Assembly (NCBI RefSeq): GCF_000226095.1
Contig: NC_016472.1
Span: 4,030,001 to 4,094,000, forward strand
Origin: Thermothelomyces thermophilus ATCC 42464
Taxonomy: Eukaryota; Ascomycota; Sordariomycetes; Sordariales; Chaetomiaceae
Length of the DNA stretch: 64,000 nucleotides
Reading direction: 5' to 3'
Shown here piece by piece: positions 1-10,880 of the stretch. Numbering within the stretch: the stretch's first letter is position 1; every line of letters starts with the position of its first letter. The notes below the pieces were generated by a model. The model saw only the letters and a program-made list of their open reading frames with translations. It made no database searches and was not told the origin of the DNA. Both the position numbers and the translations under genes were made by a program.

Positions 1-117
1 CTGCTGCAGGCGCAGTTCGAGGCGCACCAGTTCATGAACCTGTTCGAGGGCAACCTGAGGCTCAACGTCAACCTGCTGCTGCATTTGCTGTACAAGAAAT
101 TTTACCGCACCCAGTAG
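1..117 (+). CDS. 3' end of an unidentified gene (partial)
   Basis: Frame 1 is open from the window edge to a TAG at 115-117, giving the last 38 residues of a protein that ends in YKKFYRTQ. The peptide is helical-looking, with leucines spaced as in an amphipathic or coiled segment, and codon use is GC-rich like the other genes here. A coding reading is supported by this and by the abrupt change after the stop to a low-complexity 3' region. A gamma-tubulin-complex or similar helical C-terminus came to mind, but nothing diagnostic remains, so I do not name it. The start and all domains lie outside the window. Confidence 0.55.
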   Translation: MLQAQFEAHQFMNLFEGNLRLNVNLLLHLLYKKFYRTQ

Positions 118-238
118 GCGGCGGGTTGTTGATGGAGGTGAGAGGGCATCATCGATCATCGAGCAGCCCCCGGGGGGGTGGGGAAACAGATGGGAAGAAT
201 AGCCCTTCAGTCCCGCTCTCATTAGATAGTTTTTCCCC

Positions 239-270
239 TTCTTCTTCTTCTTCTTCTTCTCTTCTTCTTC
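239..270. repeat. (CTT)n microsatellite
   Basis: A CTT/TTC trinucleotide tract with minor interruptions, lying in the 3' flank of the left-edge gene. Confidence 0.85.
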
Positions 271-427
271 TGTTCTCTCCTTCTTCTGGACTTCTTCTGG
301 ACCTCTCTATCTTCAGCTGACGGTCAACCGCCGTCAGTTGGAGGGGGGAGAAGTTACGAACCCACGATGGATTTGTTTTTGCTGGATTGCTCGGTTTTCT
401 TTGTTTGTCCATCGAGAAAATACCACG

Positions 428-485
428 GGAGAGAGAGCAAGAGAGCAAGAGAGAGAGAAAGAGAGAGAGAGTGTGTGTGTGTGTG
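428..485. repeat. (GA)n-(GT)n compound microsatellite
   Basis: A GA-rich tract with AAGA interruptions passes directly into a GT dinucleotide run. It is non-coding. Confidence 0.85.
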
Positions 486-659
486 GTGCGAGGGTAAGGG
501 CATTGGTGTCTGTCTTTTGTTTTGTTTTACTCGTATTGTTGGATGAGAGACGAAAGATCGGCTGTGACTTTGACGAAGGAAAGTTGGAATGAATGAAGGA
601 TGACTGATGATGGGCGACATGTCAGGACGGAGGCTGGGAAATGTTGGGCTGGGAGGAAT

Positions 660-709
660 GGACGGATGGACGGACGGACGGACGGACGGATGGATGGATG
701 GATGGATGG
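660..709. repeat. (GGAC)n/(GGAT)n tetranucleotide array
   Basis: About twelve tetranucleotide units. They begin with mixed GGAC and GGAT units and end as pure GGAT, which suggests slippage expansion after a point change within the unit. Confidence 0.85.
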
Positions 710-1444
710 GGGCGTCGTCACTCTGTCCGTGGCTGCCCTCGAGGGTTGCTCTTCTGGGACCAAGAGGGGGGGGAGGTGGTGGAGAGAGGACAGAGTGCAT
801 CTGTCTCCAGTGTTATTTATCTAAGGTAGCCATGGGAACGACTGAAATGATGATACCTTTTCAGCTTTAACATAAACTTTTGGCCTTTGCAGCACTTGTA
901 CACCTACCGTGAACTCTACTGACCGCCCCGAATCGAGTCCGATTCCGCTCACTACCTCGACTTGGTCTTCAGCCGGGTTGCAATGTACGGGTTGGCTTCA
1001 TAAACAGAGGAGTCAATCAGCTTGGTTTGGTTGGTTTCAATGATGCTACGAAGGTCTTGTTATTTTTTCCATATTTTTTTTTTTTTTTTTTTCATTTTGT
1101 CTTCTTTCCATAACGGTTACCCTAACAAAGCCGGTACTTTCGTTGTTGTTTCTCCCTCCTTTATTTTCCAAGCCAACGCCGAATCCCAATGCGGTAATAT
1201 CGATGCAACGAAGTATATCTTCGACCAAGCAATGAGGAGCGCCGAATCCCCATTTTTCAACATCTCACGCCCAATTACACACCAACAACCCTCTCTAATA
1301 AGACGTGTCTCGATATGCCGTATTTGGTATCGCTTCACAACATTACGCTCGTTTCGTCATGGTCTTAATGACCCCTTGCCTCTTTACCTCCGTATTCGCC
1401 TCGCCTCGCCCGCGTTCGCACTCGAGTCCCGGCCGCCGACGTTT

Positions 1445-3919
1445 TCAGAGGGTGCCGTACTGAGAACCCTTCTTCTGCTTCTTGCTGCCCGCGCCGTCGC
1501 CCCCGGCATCCGAGTCCGAGGTAGTAGAGGAACTTCCCAGCAGAGCGGCATCCTCGCCACCGGCACCCTCGCTGCCTCCGTCCCGCTCCCTTCCCCGTCC
1601 TTGACCTTCGCCTTCTCCGTCGTCCGCCGCGCCGTCCCCGAGGCTGCGGGTTGGGCCCTGGCCCTCCTCGATGAACCAGGGGACGACGGCACCGGCGAGC
1701 GCGATGGCAGCCAGCAGCCACCAGGGGGCGATGGCGTAGCCCTTGCGGACGCCCCAGGTGAAGACGGCGCCGGTGGCGGCGGGGCCGGCGGCGCGGCCGA
1801 GGCCGCTGAAGGTGGTAGCGAAGCCATTGAGGGTGCCGAGGACGCGCAGGGACGAGGCCGAGTTGGTGAGCAGGATGGTGGTGCAGGGGAAGCCGACGAT
1901 GACGACGAAGCCCTTGACGAGCATGATGGTCAGGAAGACAGTGTAACGGATCGTGGTGTCCTGGATCAGGGCGGTGTAGGGAGTGAGGAGGTAGATGAGC
2001 GGGAAGATGAGGGCTGTTTCAATATTGTTTTGGGTTCTGGTTAGTCTTTGCATATGGTATACCTTACGCGGCGCCGACAAGTTGGATGCGGCGGAGATTG
2101 GGTGGAAAGATGGTAAGTAGAGGAGGGGGTAAAATGGTTAACGTACTGCTTGCTCGAAAACAGTTGAGCACGCCAAAGCGGGCGCAGAGGGCCGGGAAGA
2201 GGAAGAACTGAACAATGCCGCAAGCGATGCCGTACACAGTAAAGATGGTACCGATCTTGTCGGAGCTGAGGCCGAAGCCGCCAGTGAACTTGAAGGGAAG
2301 GCGAGTATTGGTCTCGTCCGGGACCACGCGCGGATAGTTGAGGAATACGGGCAGAACCTGGTCGTAAGCGACGGAATGCAGGGCCAGGAATGTGTACGAG
2401 AGCAGGTTTATGCTGGTCTGGTAGGTGAAGATCTCCCGGTTCGTGACGGGCTCATCTTTGGCGGCGATTTGCTCCGAGTTTGATAAGGATCTGTCGGCGA
2501 GTAGCGGAGCTGATGCCTCGTCGTCAACGAAGGATAACCTCCTCCGCCTGGCGTGCGCTTTGGGCCGCTGAAAGGGCCTGGTCAGCTTCTCGCCCAGCAC
2601 CAGGCCCCAGTCGCGCTTGTGACGCTTGCTCTGGAGGGTTTCCTGGGAAAAGGTCAGCTTTATTCACACGGCCCCATAGTCCTATCCTCGTTTTCTCTCC
2701 CTTCGTAGATTCGGGACCAACCTTGAGGAATAGTAAGCCGGTCATAAAAGACACAAAGAAGACGCAGCAGGCCATCAGATTAGGCAGAGCAAAGGGATAG
2801 CGCTTGAAGAAGTCGATGTTGCCAAAGAGGTTGGGATACTGCTCGGCAGGGCGAGCAAAGAAGCCGCCAAAGGCAGGGCCGAAGACGGAACCGATACTCC
2901 AGACAAGAGGCATGAGGGAGAAGGCCTTTGGCTGCAGAGACTTTTCTGGCACCATCTCTGCTACCATGGTCCTGATGATGCCGACTGTTTTTGGGATTCA
3001 TGAGTGAGTGGGTGAATAAATAGGGAGACAGATGTGCGAGAGCAGATCGAAGGGAGAAGAGGCGGACGTACCGTTGCCGTTGCCGCCACCCATGATGGCA
3101 CGGATGGTGATGGCCATGGGGAGGCTCGTCGACACGCCCCAGAGCAGGAAGCATACCATGGTGCTGGCGAGGCCGGTGAGGATGACGGGCTTGCGACCAA
3201 ACTTGTCCGAGGCCCTGCCCCAGGCGACGGCAGTACAGCTCTGGGCGATGGAGAAGATGGCTCCCGTGAGACCGGCCCATCGTGCGACCTCGTTCTTCTC
3301 GACGCCGAAGCTGGCGATCATCTCGGGAAGATAGGGGAAGACCGAGGTGAGGGCCAGGGGCTCGGCAAACCTCGCAATCGCTACATCGGATCGAGCTCGG
3401 TTAGCTGTGGTGGCACGGAATGGGAACGGTACCCGGGATGGTGGAGAAAGTCATGATGGAATGCGAAACTGTGGGGAGCCAAGAGAACAATTGAGTTCCC
3501 TTTCCCAGCATAGTAAAAATAAGGCAGGGCTGAAAAGGAAGGGCTCTGCGTGCGTGAGCCGTGTTGTTGCTGCTGTTGCTGTTGCTGTTGTTGTTGTTGG
3601 TGGTGGTGGTGGTGGTGGTGATGATGATCACCATTTTGATGTCGAAGGGTGTGTATGTGCTGTATGTGTATGATCGCCATCAATTGTAAATAAAACAAAA
3701 AAAGGAACTGGATGAATGAATGGCTTTGTTGGTCTTCCAACCAACCAGAACCCAACACCCAGGATATTCCTCGAGAGCAGCAGCAGCAGCAACAAGAACA
3801 ACAGCTTTGGGCAAAAACACAAGACGATCCCGGCACCATCGGACTGAAGAATGACGCTTACCGAGGATTGCGAGCTGTTGCACGGGCAATTTGGGCCCTT
3901 TCTTCGTCTTATTGGACAT
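1445..3919 (-). CDS. MFS transporter, ZIFL/YCR023C-like
   Basis: A predicted 564-residue major facilitator permease. Exons are 3919-3862, 3380-3072, 2984-2722, 2642-2147 and 2013-1445; the joined length is a multiple of three. The N-terminal half carries the MFS loop signature (GRASDKFGRKP, the A-like motif after TM2) and GGGNGNVGIIRTM in TM4-5, typical of the family containing yeast YCR023C and plant zinc-induced facilitator-like proteins. A cytosolic loop with a basic patch (HARRRR) separates the two six-helix halves. The last roughly 90 residues are an acidic, Gly/Ser-rich cytosolic tail ending GSQYGTL. The first exon is only 58 nt and is followed by an unusually long intron (3861-3381) full of trinucleotide repeats. 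The substrate cannot be inferred. Membrane location (plasma membrane or vacuole) is likely from the family but not shown by the sequence. Confidence 0.85.
3561..3628. repeat. trinucleotide repeat in MFS intron 1
   Basis: A compound tract of TTG/CTG units, then TGG units, then ATG units, inside the first intron of the MFS transporter gene. A short CAG run lies nearby at about 3777-3791. Confidence 0.8.
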
Positions 3920-6114
3920 GATGCATGCCCCAACCGCAAAAACAAGTGGTGTTGTGTTATAGGGCGTTTGTTCTTGCGGGAGAGGGGGAGGGGTGTTCCC
4001 CCAGTGGGACCGAGAAAGCGATGCCAGCAACTGGCGCCACAACGCAGATGATTTGCCGCTCAGCAACTGTGCTTCAAGCAGGCACTAAAGTGTATGCACG
4101 GAAGTAGTGTACAGATGGTAAAAATAAGAAAATAGACAACGAGAACGAGAAAAGGAGGCGCTCTCGGAAATAGCGGAGTAGACAGTTTTCTATGTAAAGA
4201 GGGGAGGAAAAAAAAGACAGTCACGAGCGGCAAGGCCTGACCCAACAGGAAAAAATATACCGAGCTGACAAGTCAAAGAGTTCACACAAGAAATGCGGTG
4301 CAGCACCGCAAAACATCCATGCAGGCGGTCTTCTGGCCAGGCACCCCCCGAATCTGGTTGACATGATTGGCTGGCTCCCAATTTCAGTGGAGAATGCTGT
4401 CGGATACGGGTCCCGGTCTTCGGCCAGAGCCGACCTCAAGAAAGGCGGCGCCCAGTCGGCGCCGCTGCGGGCCGACGGCTCGGAGGCGGGACCAAGACGT
4501 TCGACAATCGCTCGCCGTCTCCTCGGGAAGGTACTTTGGTGACAAAAGACGCTCTTGATCTCACGGTCCCACCCACCATTGAGCAGCGGCTTTTAAACTC
4601 ATTCTCACATCCGAAATGGGAAGCGAGGCCTCGACAACAACAAAACATCAAGAGGGAGCGGCGTTAAGAGGTTTCGCCGAAGCCTAGGGTCCGGCTGAAT
4701 CACACTACACCTGTTTCAGGGGAAATAAACCTGGAGTAGTACGTGGGCCATGTGCCAAAGAGTCATTGGTGGCAAGTACCGCGCTAGAATTATTTCTCCT
4801 ACCATCGGTGTACCTGCAGAAGCTGGGTAGGTTCCGGCTACGGAGCAGCAGCCAACGCTCGGTGTGCTGCTTCCTGCACGATACGAACCCCACTTGCCGT
4901 TCCGGTGCTAAGCAGTGCATGGGGGTGGTGCGGAGGCGGCCGCTATGTTGTAAGCTGCAGGGTTACATTTTCTGATCACTTGGTATTCCCAGTAAGGCCT
5001 AGACATCGCGAGGGAACCGAGTCAATTGAGGCCCAGAAGAAGCAACAGTGTGACGGTGGAGTGGGCGATGAACGGGGAACGCAAAAAAACGTCGGCAGTG
5101 ATAGAGGGATGTTATATAAGGTGAGATATATACCTTGGCAGTATTTACGAAGTTGGTAAGGATAGTTCGTGTAGCGGATAGTTACCGGAACATCTAGCGC
5201 GCCTTCCGCGCTTAGTGAACAATTGGATATACGGATGTAGTGTATAGATGTATACTATAAATATACTCTACGGATCCTACTCAATTTCCCTGTCACTCTG
5301 AGTCTCTTAAACGATAACGTTATTGTGGGTTAGAATGAGGTGTAGGAGGTTTAGAGCAAATAGCCCAAGTTAGCAGATGAAAGAGAGTGTGAATGGAACA
5401 ACGCAAGGACTACCAAGGGTGTGTAACTACCTAGGTACCCATGTACTGTATATGTACATACATACATAGAGACATCCGCATATGCATATACTATATGTAA
5501 GGCACGGTACTTGTTTTCCGTGCTTACCGCTGTGTTCGGTATCTGCGTTAAGGAGCACTGGGTTAAAATTAGTTATCCGTAATCCGAACTGTGATTGTTT
5601 GGGCGGTTGCATCCCGCTGCGGTGGTACTCTGAAATAGGCCTAACTAAGCCTAAAATGGCAGCTCTCCAAACACAATCGTAGCTTATGCGGTTGCGTCAG
5701 CGTTGATCCATCGAATACGCACGCTGAATATGATGACTAACCTGACCAGCACGTACCTACATTCTGCTTGTGAACGCGAACGGGCGGAGATTCTCATCAA
5801 CGGCCGTGCCACCTAACGTTCCTTACGAAAACAAAAAAGAAAAGAAAGGAAGGAAGAAACACTCGGCTATTGACCAGCTTAGGCCGACAAGAGAATAAGT
5901 TAATGCTGCATCTGTCTCCGTAAGGGTAGTCGATGTGGCGCTGTGTTTTACTGACGACTTGTGAGTAACGGTTTCCGTCGGCTCCGTCTTCATCGCCATC
6001 ACAGCCATTACGAGATCATCGCAAATACCTACGGATTTGGGACGAGAGGTGCAAACCCGTGCGACGAGGAACACCAGGCTTGTTGACTGGCGACATACCC
6101 CATTTACTGCGACC
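3920..6114. other. divergent intergenic region
   Basis: About 2.2 kb between the divergent starts of the MFS transporter and the M28 peptidase. Its composition is mixed, with AT-richer stretches (5100-5500) containing ATAC/TATA-like runs and the palindromic string CTACCTAGGTA near 5427-5437. No open frame has coding character. It presumably holds both promoters and 5' UTRs. Confidence 0.55.
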
Positions 6115-8847
6115 ATGACTTCGGAGCGCACGCCGCTCATCGTCCAGGTCCCGGTGGCGGAGCGGCGGCCCCGGTACCCGCATGCGGTGTTGCGCCGCTT
6201 CTGCACCGTTGCTCTAGCATCGATCCTGATATGGTTCTTCATCGCCGTGGCCGTGTCCATGGCCTACTTCCCCGCCGGCGGTTCACAGCGCGACCCCGGC
6301 GACGATTGGACGTGGCCTGGCCATCCCAAAAGGAAGCTGTCGTACGAGCAGCTGCAGCGCATCCTTCTCGAAGTCCCCTCGAGCCAGCGCGCCGAGGAGT
6401 GGAGCAGGTACTATACCGCCGGGCCTCACCTGGCCGGTAAGAACTACTCCCAGGCCGTCTGGACCAAGAACAAGTGGGAGGAGTTCGGCGTCACATCCGA
6501 GATCGTGTCCTACGACACGTACCTCAATTATCCCGTCGACCATCGGCTCGCCCTGCTGGAGAAGGAAAAGAATGCCGACGGCGCCTCTGTCTGGAAGGTG
6601 TCGTATGAGGCGGCCCTTACCGAAGACGTCCTCGCCGAGGACCCCTCGACCAGTCTGCCCGATCGAGTGCCCACCTTCCACGGCTACTCCGCCTCGGGAA
6701 ACGTCACCGGTCCCGTCGTCTATGTCAACTATGGCTCGTACCAGGACTTCGAGGACCTGATCAGGGCCAACGTCACCCTCAAAGGCAAGGTGGCTATTGC
6801 CCGGTATGGAGGTATCTTTAGAGGACTCAAAGTAAAGCGCGCTCAAGAGCTCGGCATGCTCGGCGTCATCCTGTACAGCGACCCAGGCGACGACGGAGAG
6901 AACACCGAGGAGAAGGGAAAGGAGCCGTACCCCAATGGGCCTGCCCGCCATCCCAGCAGCGTGCAACGGGGCAGTACCCAGTTCCTCAGCTTTGTCCAGG
7001 GCGACCCGTACGCATGAGCCCATCCGTCTCTCACCAGCCCCCCGATTTCTCCGCTAACGTGCCGATAGGACAACGCCGGGATACCCTTCCAAGCCAGGGG
7101 TTCCCCGTCTGCCTGTGGACGACGCGATTCCCTCCATCCCCTCCATCCCAATCTCGTACCAGGATGCGCTTCCCATCCTGAAAGCCCTCAATGGCCACGG
7201 GCCCAAGGCCGACGACCTGAACCAGTACTGGACTCGTAACGTGGGGTTGCGGTACAAAGGCGTGCACTACAACATCGGGCCCACGCCGGACAATGTGGTT
7301 GTCAACTTGTACAATGAGCAGGAGTACGTGATCACTCCTCTCTGGAACGTCATTGGCGTCATCAACGGCACCATTTCGGACGAGGTTGTCGGTAAGCACC
7401 TCCCTCAGATGCTTGTGTGCACGAACTTCCAGGCGACCATCGACTTACAAACGCTCGGCTAGTCGTCGGCAATCATCGCGATGCCTGGGTGGCAGGAGGA
7501 TCGGGCGATCCCAACAGCGGATCCGCCGTCCTGAACGAGGCGATACGGTCTCTTGGAGAGGCCCTCCGGCAGGGGTGGAAGCCTCTCCGCACCATTGTCT
7601 TTGCAAGCTGGGACGGCGAGGAGTACGGCCTCGTCGGCTCCACCGAATGGGTCGAGGAGTACCTGCCCTGGCTCAGCGAAGCCACCGTCGCCTACGTGGT
7701 ACGTCCATCGTCCATCTGCTCAGATAATGTTTCCTCCAAGGCTGACTTTGTACAGAACACCGACATCTCGGTGGAGGGTACCCACTTCGCAGCCCGCGCC
7801 GCGCCGCTACTTGACGACGTCATCTATACCGCGGCGTCTGTCGTTCCGTCGCCGAACCAGACCGTTCTGGGCCAAACCGTCTACGACCTGTGGGACAAGA
7901 GTATCAAGACCATGGGCAGCGGCAGCGATTTTGCCGCCTTTCAGGACTTGGCCGGCATCCCGTCTCTCGACGTCGGCTTCGACGCGAGGAATGGCGACCC
8001 GGTGTACCATTACCACAGCAACTATGACAGCTTCCACTGGATGGAGAAGTTTGGCGACCCCGGCTTCGTCTACCACCGCGCCATGGCCCAGCTCTTGGGC
8101 GTGATCACCGCGCGGCTCGCCGACCTTCCCGTCATCCCCTTCCGTGCAGGTGACTATGCGCGTGCCCTTGGCCGTTACGTGAAGAAAGTCGAGGACAAGC
8201 TCGACGAGGCCCTCTCGCCATCCGCCGAGCTCACGGCAGCTTCTCTGCTGGATGACGATGCCTACTTCGAACTCCGCGGCAGCACCCGGAATCTCTCCAC
8301 TGTCCTCACATCCTCCTCCATGTCCCGGACCCCCGACAGTGAGGCAGAGTCCTTCAGGATCTCCCTCGAACGCCTGTACAAGGCCCTCCACAAGCTCGAC
8401 AAGCACGCGACGAAGCTGGACCGGCACGCCGACAAGCTGAGGGAGGAGGTGGGGCGGCACGTCCCCTGGTGGAAGTGGCCGGCCAGGCTGAAGCTGTGGT
8501 TGGACATCCGCAAGGTCAACACAAAGTACAAGTACTTGGAACGCAGCTTCCTGTATGAAAAGGGCCTGGACGGCCGCCCATGGTTCAAGCATGTCGTCTT
8601 TGCGCCGGGCCTGTGGACTGGTTATGCCGGCGGTAAGTTTTCCCAACCCTGTACTCTCCCTACATAAAAGTGGACGGAACTGGTTGGGAGATGGGAACGG
8701 TTTGTGTGCTGACAAGTGTGCGTGTGTGATATATTAGCCGTGTTCCCTGGGTTGGTGGAGAGCATCGATGCTCGGAACTGGAAGAACGCCGAGAGATGGG
8801 TGGGCATTATCGAGAGTCGGATCGAGAACGCTGCGCGTCGGCTCTGA
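6115..8847 (+). CDS. M28 peptidase, glutamate carboxypeptidase II / transferrin-receptor-like
   Basis: Predicted 812-residue type II membrane metallopeptidase. Exons are 6115-7007, 7069-7391, 7463-7698, 7756-8632 and 8738-8847. After a short cytosolic N-terminus, one hydrophobic helix (about residues 27-50) anchors the protein. A protease-associated (PA) domain follows, then the M28 catalytic domain and a helical dimerisation domain. The bimetal-site residues of the human GCPII family all seem present: H and D in NHRDAWVAGG, the E-E pair in SWDGEEYGLVGSTEW, D in NTDIS, and H in the YHYHSNYDSF segment. It should therefore be an active aminopeptidase or carboxypeptidase of the Vps70/Tre1/GCPII group, acting in the vacuole, endosome or at the surface. 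I start at 6115 rather than at an upstream in-frame codon because this ATG directly precedes the acidic/basic cytosolic tail. Exact substrate and location are inference. Confidence 0.9.
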
Positions 8848-9395
8848 CTCGAGCGATCAAGGAAGTGATGGGTGTTTGGAGATGATTCCGGGTATAATAT
8901 CAGGTTGGACAAAACGTGGCGGAATAGGACCATCCTAAAGCCCCTTGTTTGGATACATGCGTTGCCAAGGCTGGAGGTTCTTGATAGCCTGCCCTTCACT
9001 TCCCTTCATTTGTGTGTGCGCGTGTGCGTTGTGTGTATGCTGCGAATTGGATATTGCGTTTATCCCCAAGCCATCAACATGAATATGACTGTTGCTATCA
9101 GTCGCCGAAATTTGCATCTTCTCAAACTCTTGGATACCTAGCCGGTCTCTCTCAATCTCTGCTACTCTTTCCCTCCTTTTTTTCTAGGAGAGTGAAGTCC
9201 TTGGGGAAGATGGGGATGTGCTCCCCGTCCCGGGAGTCGGCCGGTCGGGTATTGAGGGTCGTTCATGGCGGTGGCTGCTGCTGCTGTTGCGAGCCAGCAA
9301 CTAACTCACCATCCGGAGGAAAATAAATGAACAGATAAAATAAACAAAAATTAAAGAGAAGAGAATGAAACTAGCTAGGCGGGAGGGCAGGCATG

Positions 9396-9413
9396 CAGAC
9401 AGACAGACAGACA
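9396..9413. repeat. (CAGA)n microsatellite
   Basis: A tetranucleotide run of CAGA units followed by CACAC, in the 3' intergenic region of the peptidase gene. Confidence 0.75.
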
Positions 9414-10307
9414 CACGGATGCAAATAAACAGCGGGATCAGGGCCTCGCGGTCAGCTCGGGGCCGCTTAAGATCCAGGTATGCATTTGTGGCACGGTGAT
9501 AGACCGAAGAAAAGGGAAGAGGGAAAAGGGAAAAAAAAAAAAAAAAAGGGTGGGGAGGAGGGAAGGGGAGGGTTGTCCCAACAGCAAACTACCGCAGCAG
9601 GAGGCCACGACAAGCACGCTGTTTGCATGCATGTATCAGGATGTATGTATGTATGGACGAGGTATCCGTGGTCCGTTCTTTGTATGTAATCCGTACATAC
9701 AATACACTACTACATACTTACTTCGTAGGACCCGCTCTTCCTCGTCAAAGACTGTTGCCATCCTGCCGTGCAGCCAACCCTGTCGTCCGCCCAAGCAGAA
9801 TATGAGGAAAAAGGGAACTTCTCCCCTCAGGAGAGAGACATGATGGTCCCCTCCGGCAGCCAATCGTGCCGCAATTTTCTTTCCGAAGCGGTTGACGGGC
9901 TGCCGGCGTCGGGGGCGCGCTCTTCTCGGGCTCAGGTTTGACCGGGCGTACGCACTCTGTATAAGTACATACTTGGCGCTCTAAGAAACGAACGGACGAG
10001 CTCGTCGCGGCCTCTAGGGCGGCGAACGACCATGGGCTGACCGAGCCTTCTTTCTTGTCCAAGACACGGAGCGTTTCTTCTCTTTGCCCACCGTCCACCC
10101 CACCTCCCAAGCATCGCCGAAGGGGAAGACACAACAAACATATAACCATCATACAGCCATGGCTCAGGGCCAGAACTCGACCTCTATTCCCCGTATGCAT
10201 ATGCCTGCGAACCAAAGCGGCAGAGCGACAAGAAATGGCTAGAGATAAGACGTCCACAAACACGTATGAGATCAGATTCCACGTGCATGTACATTCATCC
10301 ATACATG

Positions 10308-10328
10308 AAAAAAAAAAAAAAAAAAAAA
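10308..10328. repeat. poly-A run of about 21
   Basis: An uninterrupted A tract between convergent genes. It could be a slippage expansion or a retroposed poly-A tail, but no flanking target duplication or gene copy is visible, so I call it only a homopolymer. Confidence 0.7.
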
Positions 10329-10880
10329 TATAGCTCGAGGCACTTCGTCAGCTCCGTGGCCTCCCATCTCAACGGCCTGCTCAAACCTATACATAGCACA
10401 AGCGCCCCAACTTCCCAAGACAGTCTGTCCTTTCTCCTGTGCTGATATAGAAACAAGAAATCAAAATAAAAAAGAAAACGCGTTGATCCTCGGTTGGGAG
10501 GTCATGCAAAAGGTGAAGAAAGCCGCAGCCAGCTTCGAGGATGAGATTGATGCTGGACAGAGATCGCGAAGAGATGATGAGTCAAGTGTTGAAAGGAGAA
10601 TAAAAAAAAGGAAATTTCATATCAAATCCAGGAGAGGGATGAAGGGGAACAGAATCTCAGCGGCCATGATGGGTATCAGAGCAAAAGCCCAACCATCCAA
10701 ATGAAAATGCTCACTCCCCTCATTCCCGGCGCTACCACCAGCAGCACCAGCAACAGCACCAACAACAGCAACAGCGGCATCAATAATAATGATTACCATT
10801 TCATCCTTAGTTCGCCCGACTCGGGGGCATTGTCGTCAGGAATCAAGAAAAAGACGGAAAGGACGCAACCGCCCTTGGTC

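Larger units (their letters stand above)
118..1444. other. intergenic, rich in simple repeats
   Basis: This stretch separates the 3' ends of two convergent genes. It holds a CTT run (about 239-270), GA then GT dinucleotide runs (428-485), a GGAC/GGAT tetranucleotide array (660-709) and a 19-T run (1074-1092). Open frames here are short and follow the repeats, and no gene is supported. Confidence 0.6.
8848..10880. other. convergent intergenic region with microsatellites
   Basis: About 2 kb between the 3' ends of the M28 peptidase and SpaA genes. It contains a CAGA run (9396-9413), a 17-A run (9531-9547), a 21-A run (10308-10328) and a CAGCAC/AACAGC-type run near 10737-10785. No coding frame is supported. 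Confidence 0.55.

Noticed and set aside
1022-2044. 340-residue plus-strand open frame
   Set aside because: It overlaps the final exon of the MFS transporter in antisense, and its acidic/glycine tail mirrors the complementary strand's Ser/Pro/Arg codons.
10308-10328. poly-A run as the tail of a retroposed gene or LINE
   Set aside because: No reverse-transcriptase remnant, processed gene copy or target-site duplication is visible next to it.
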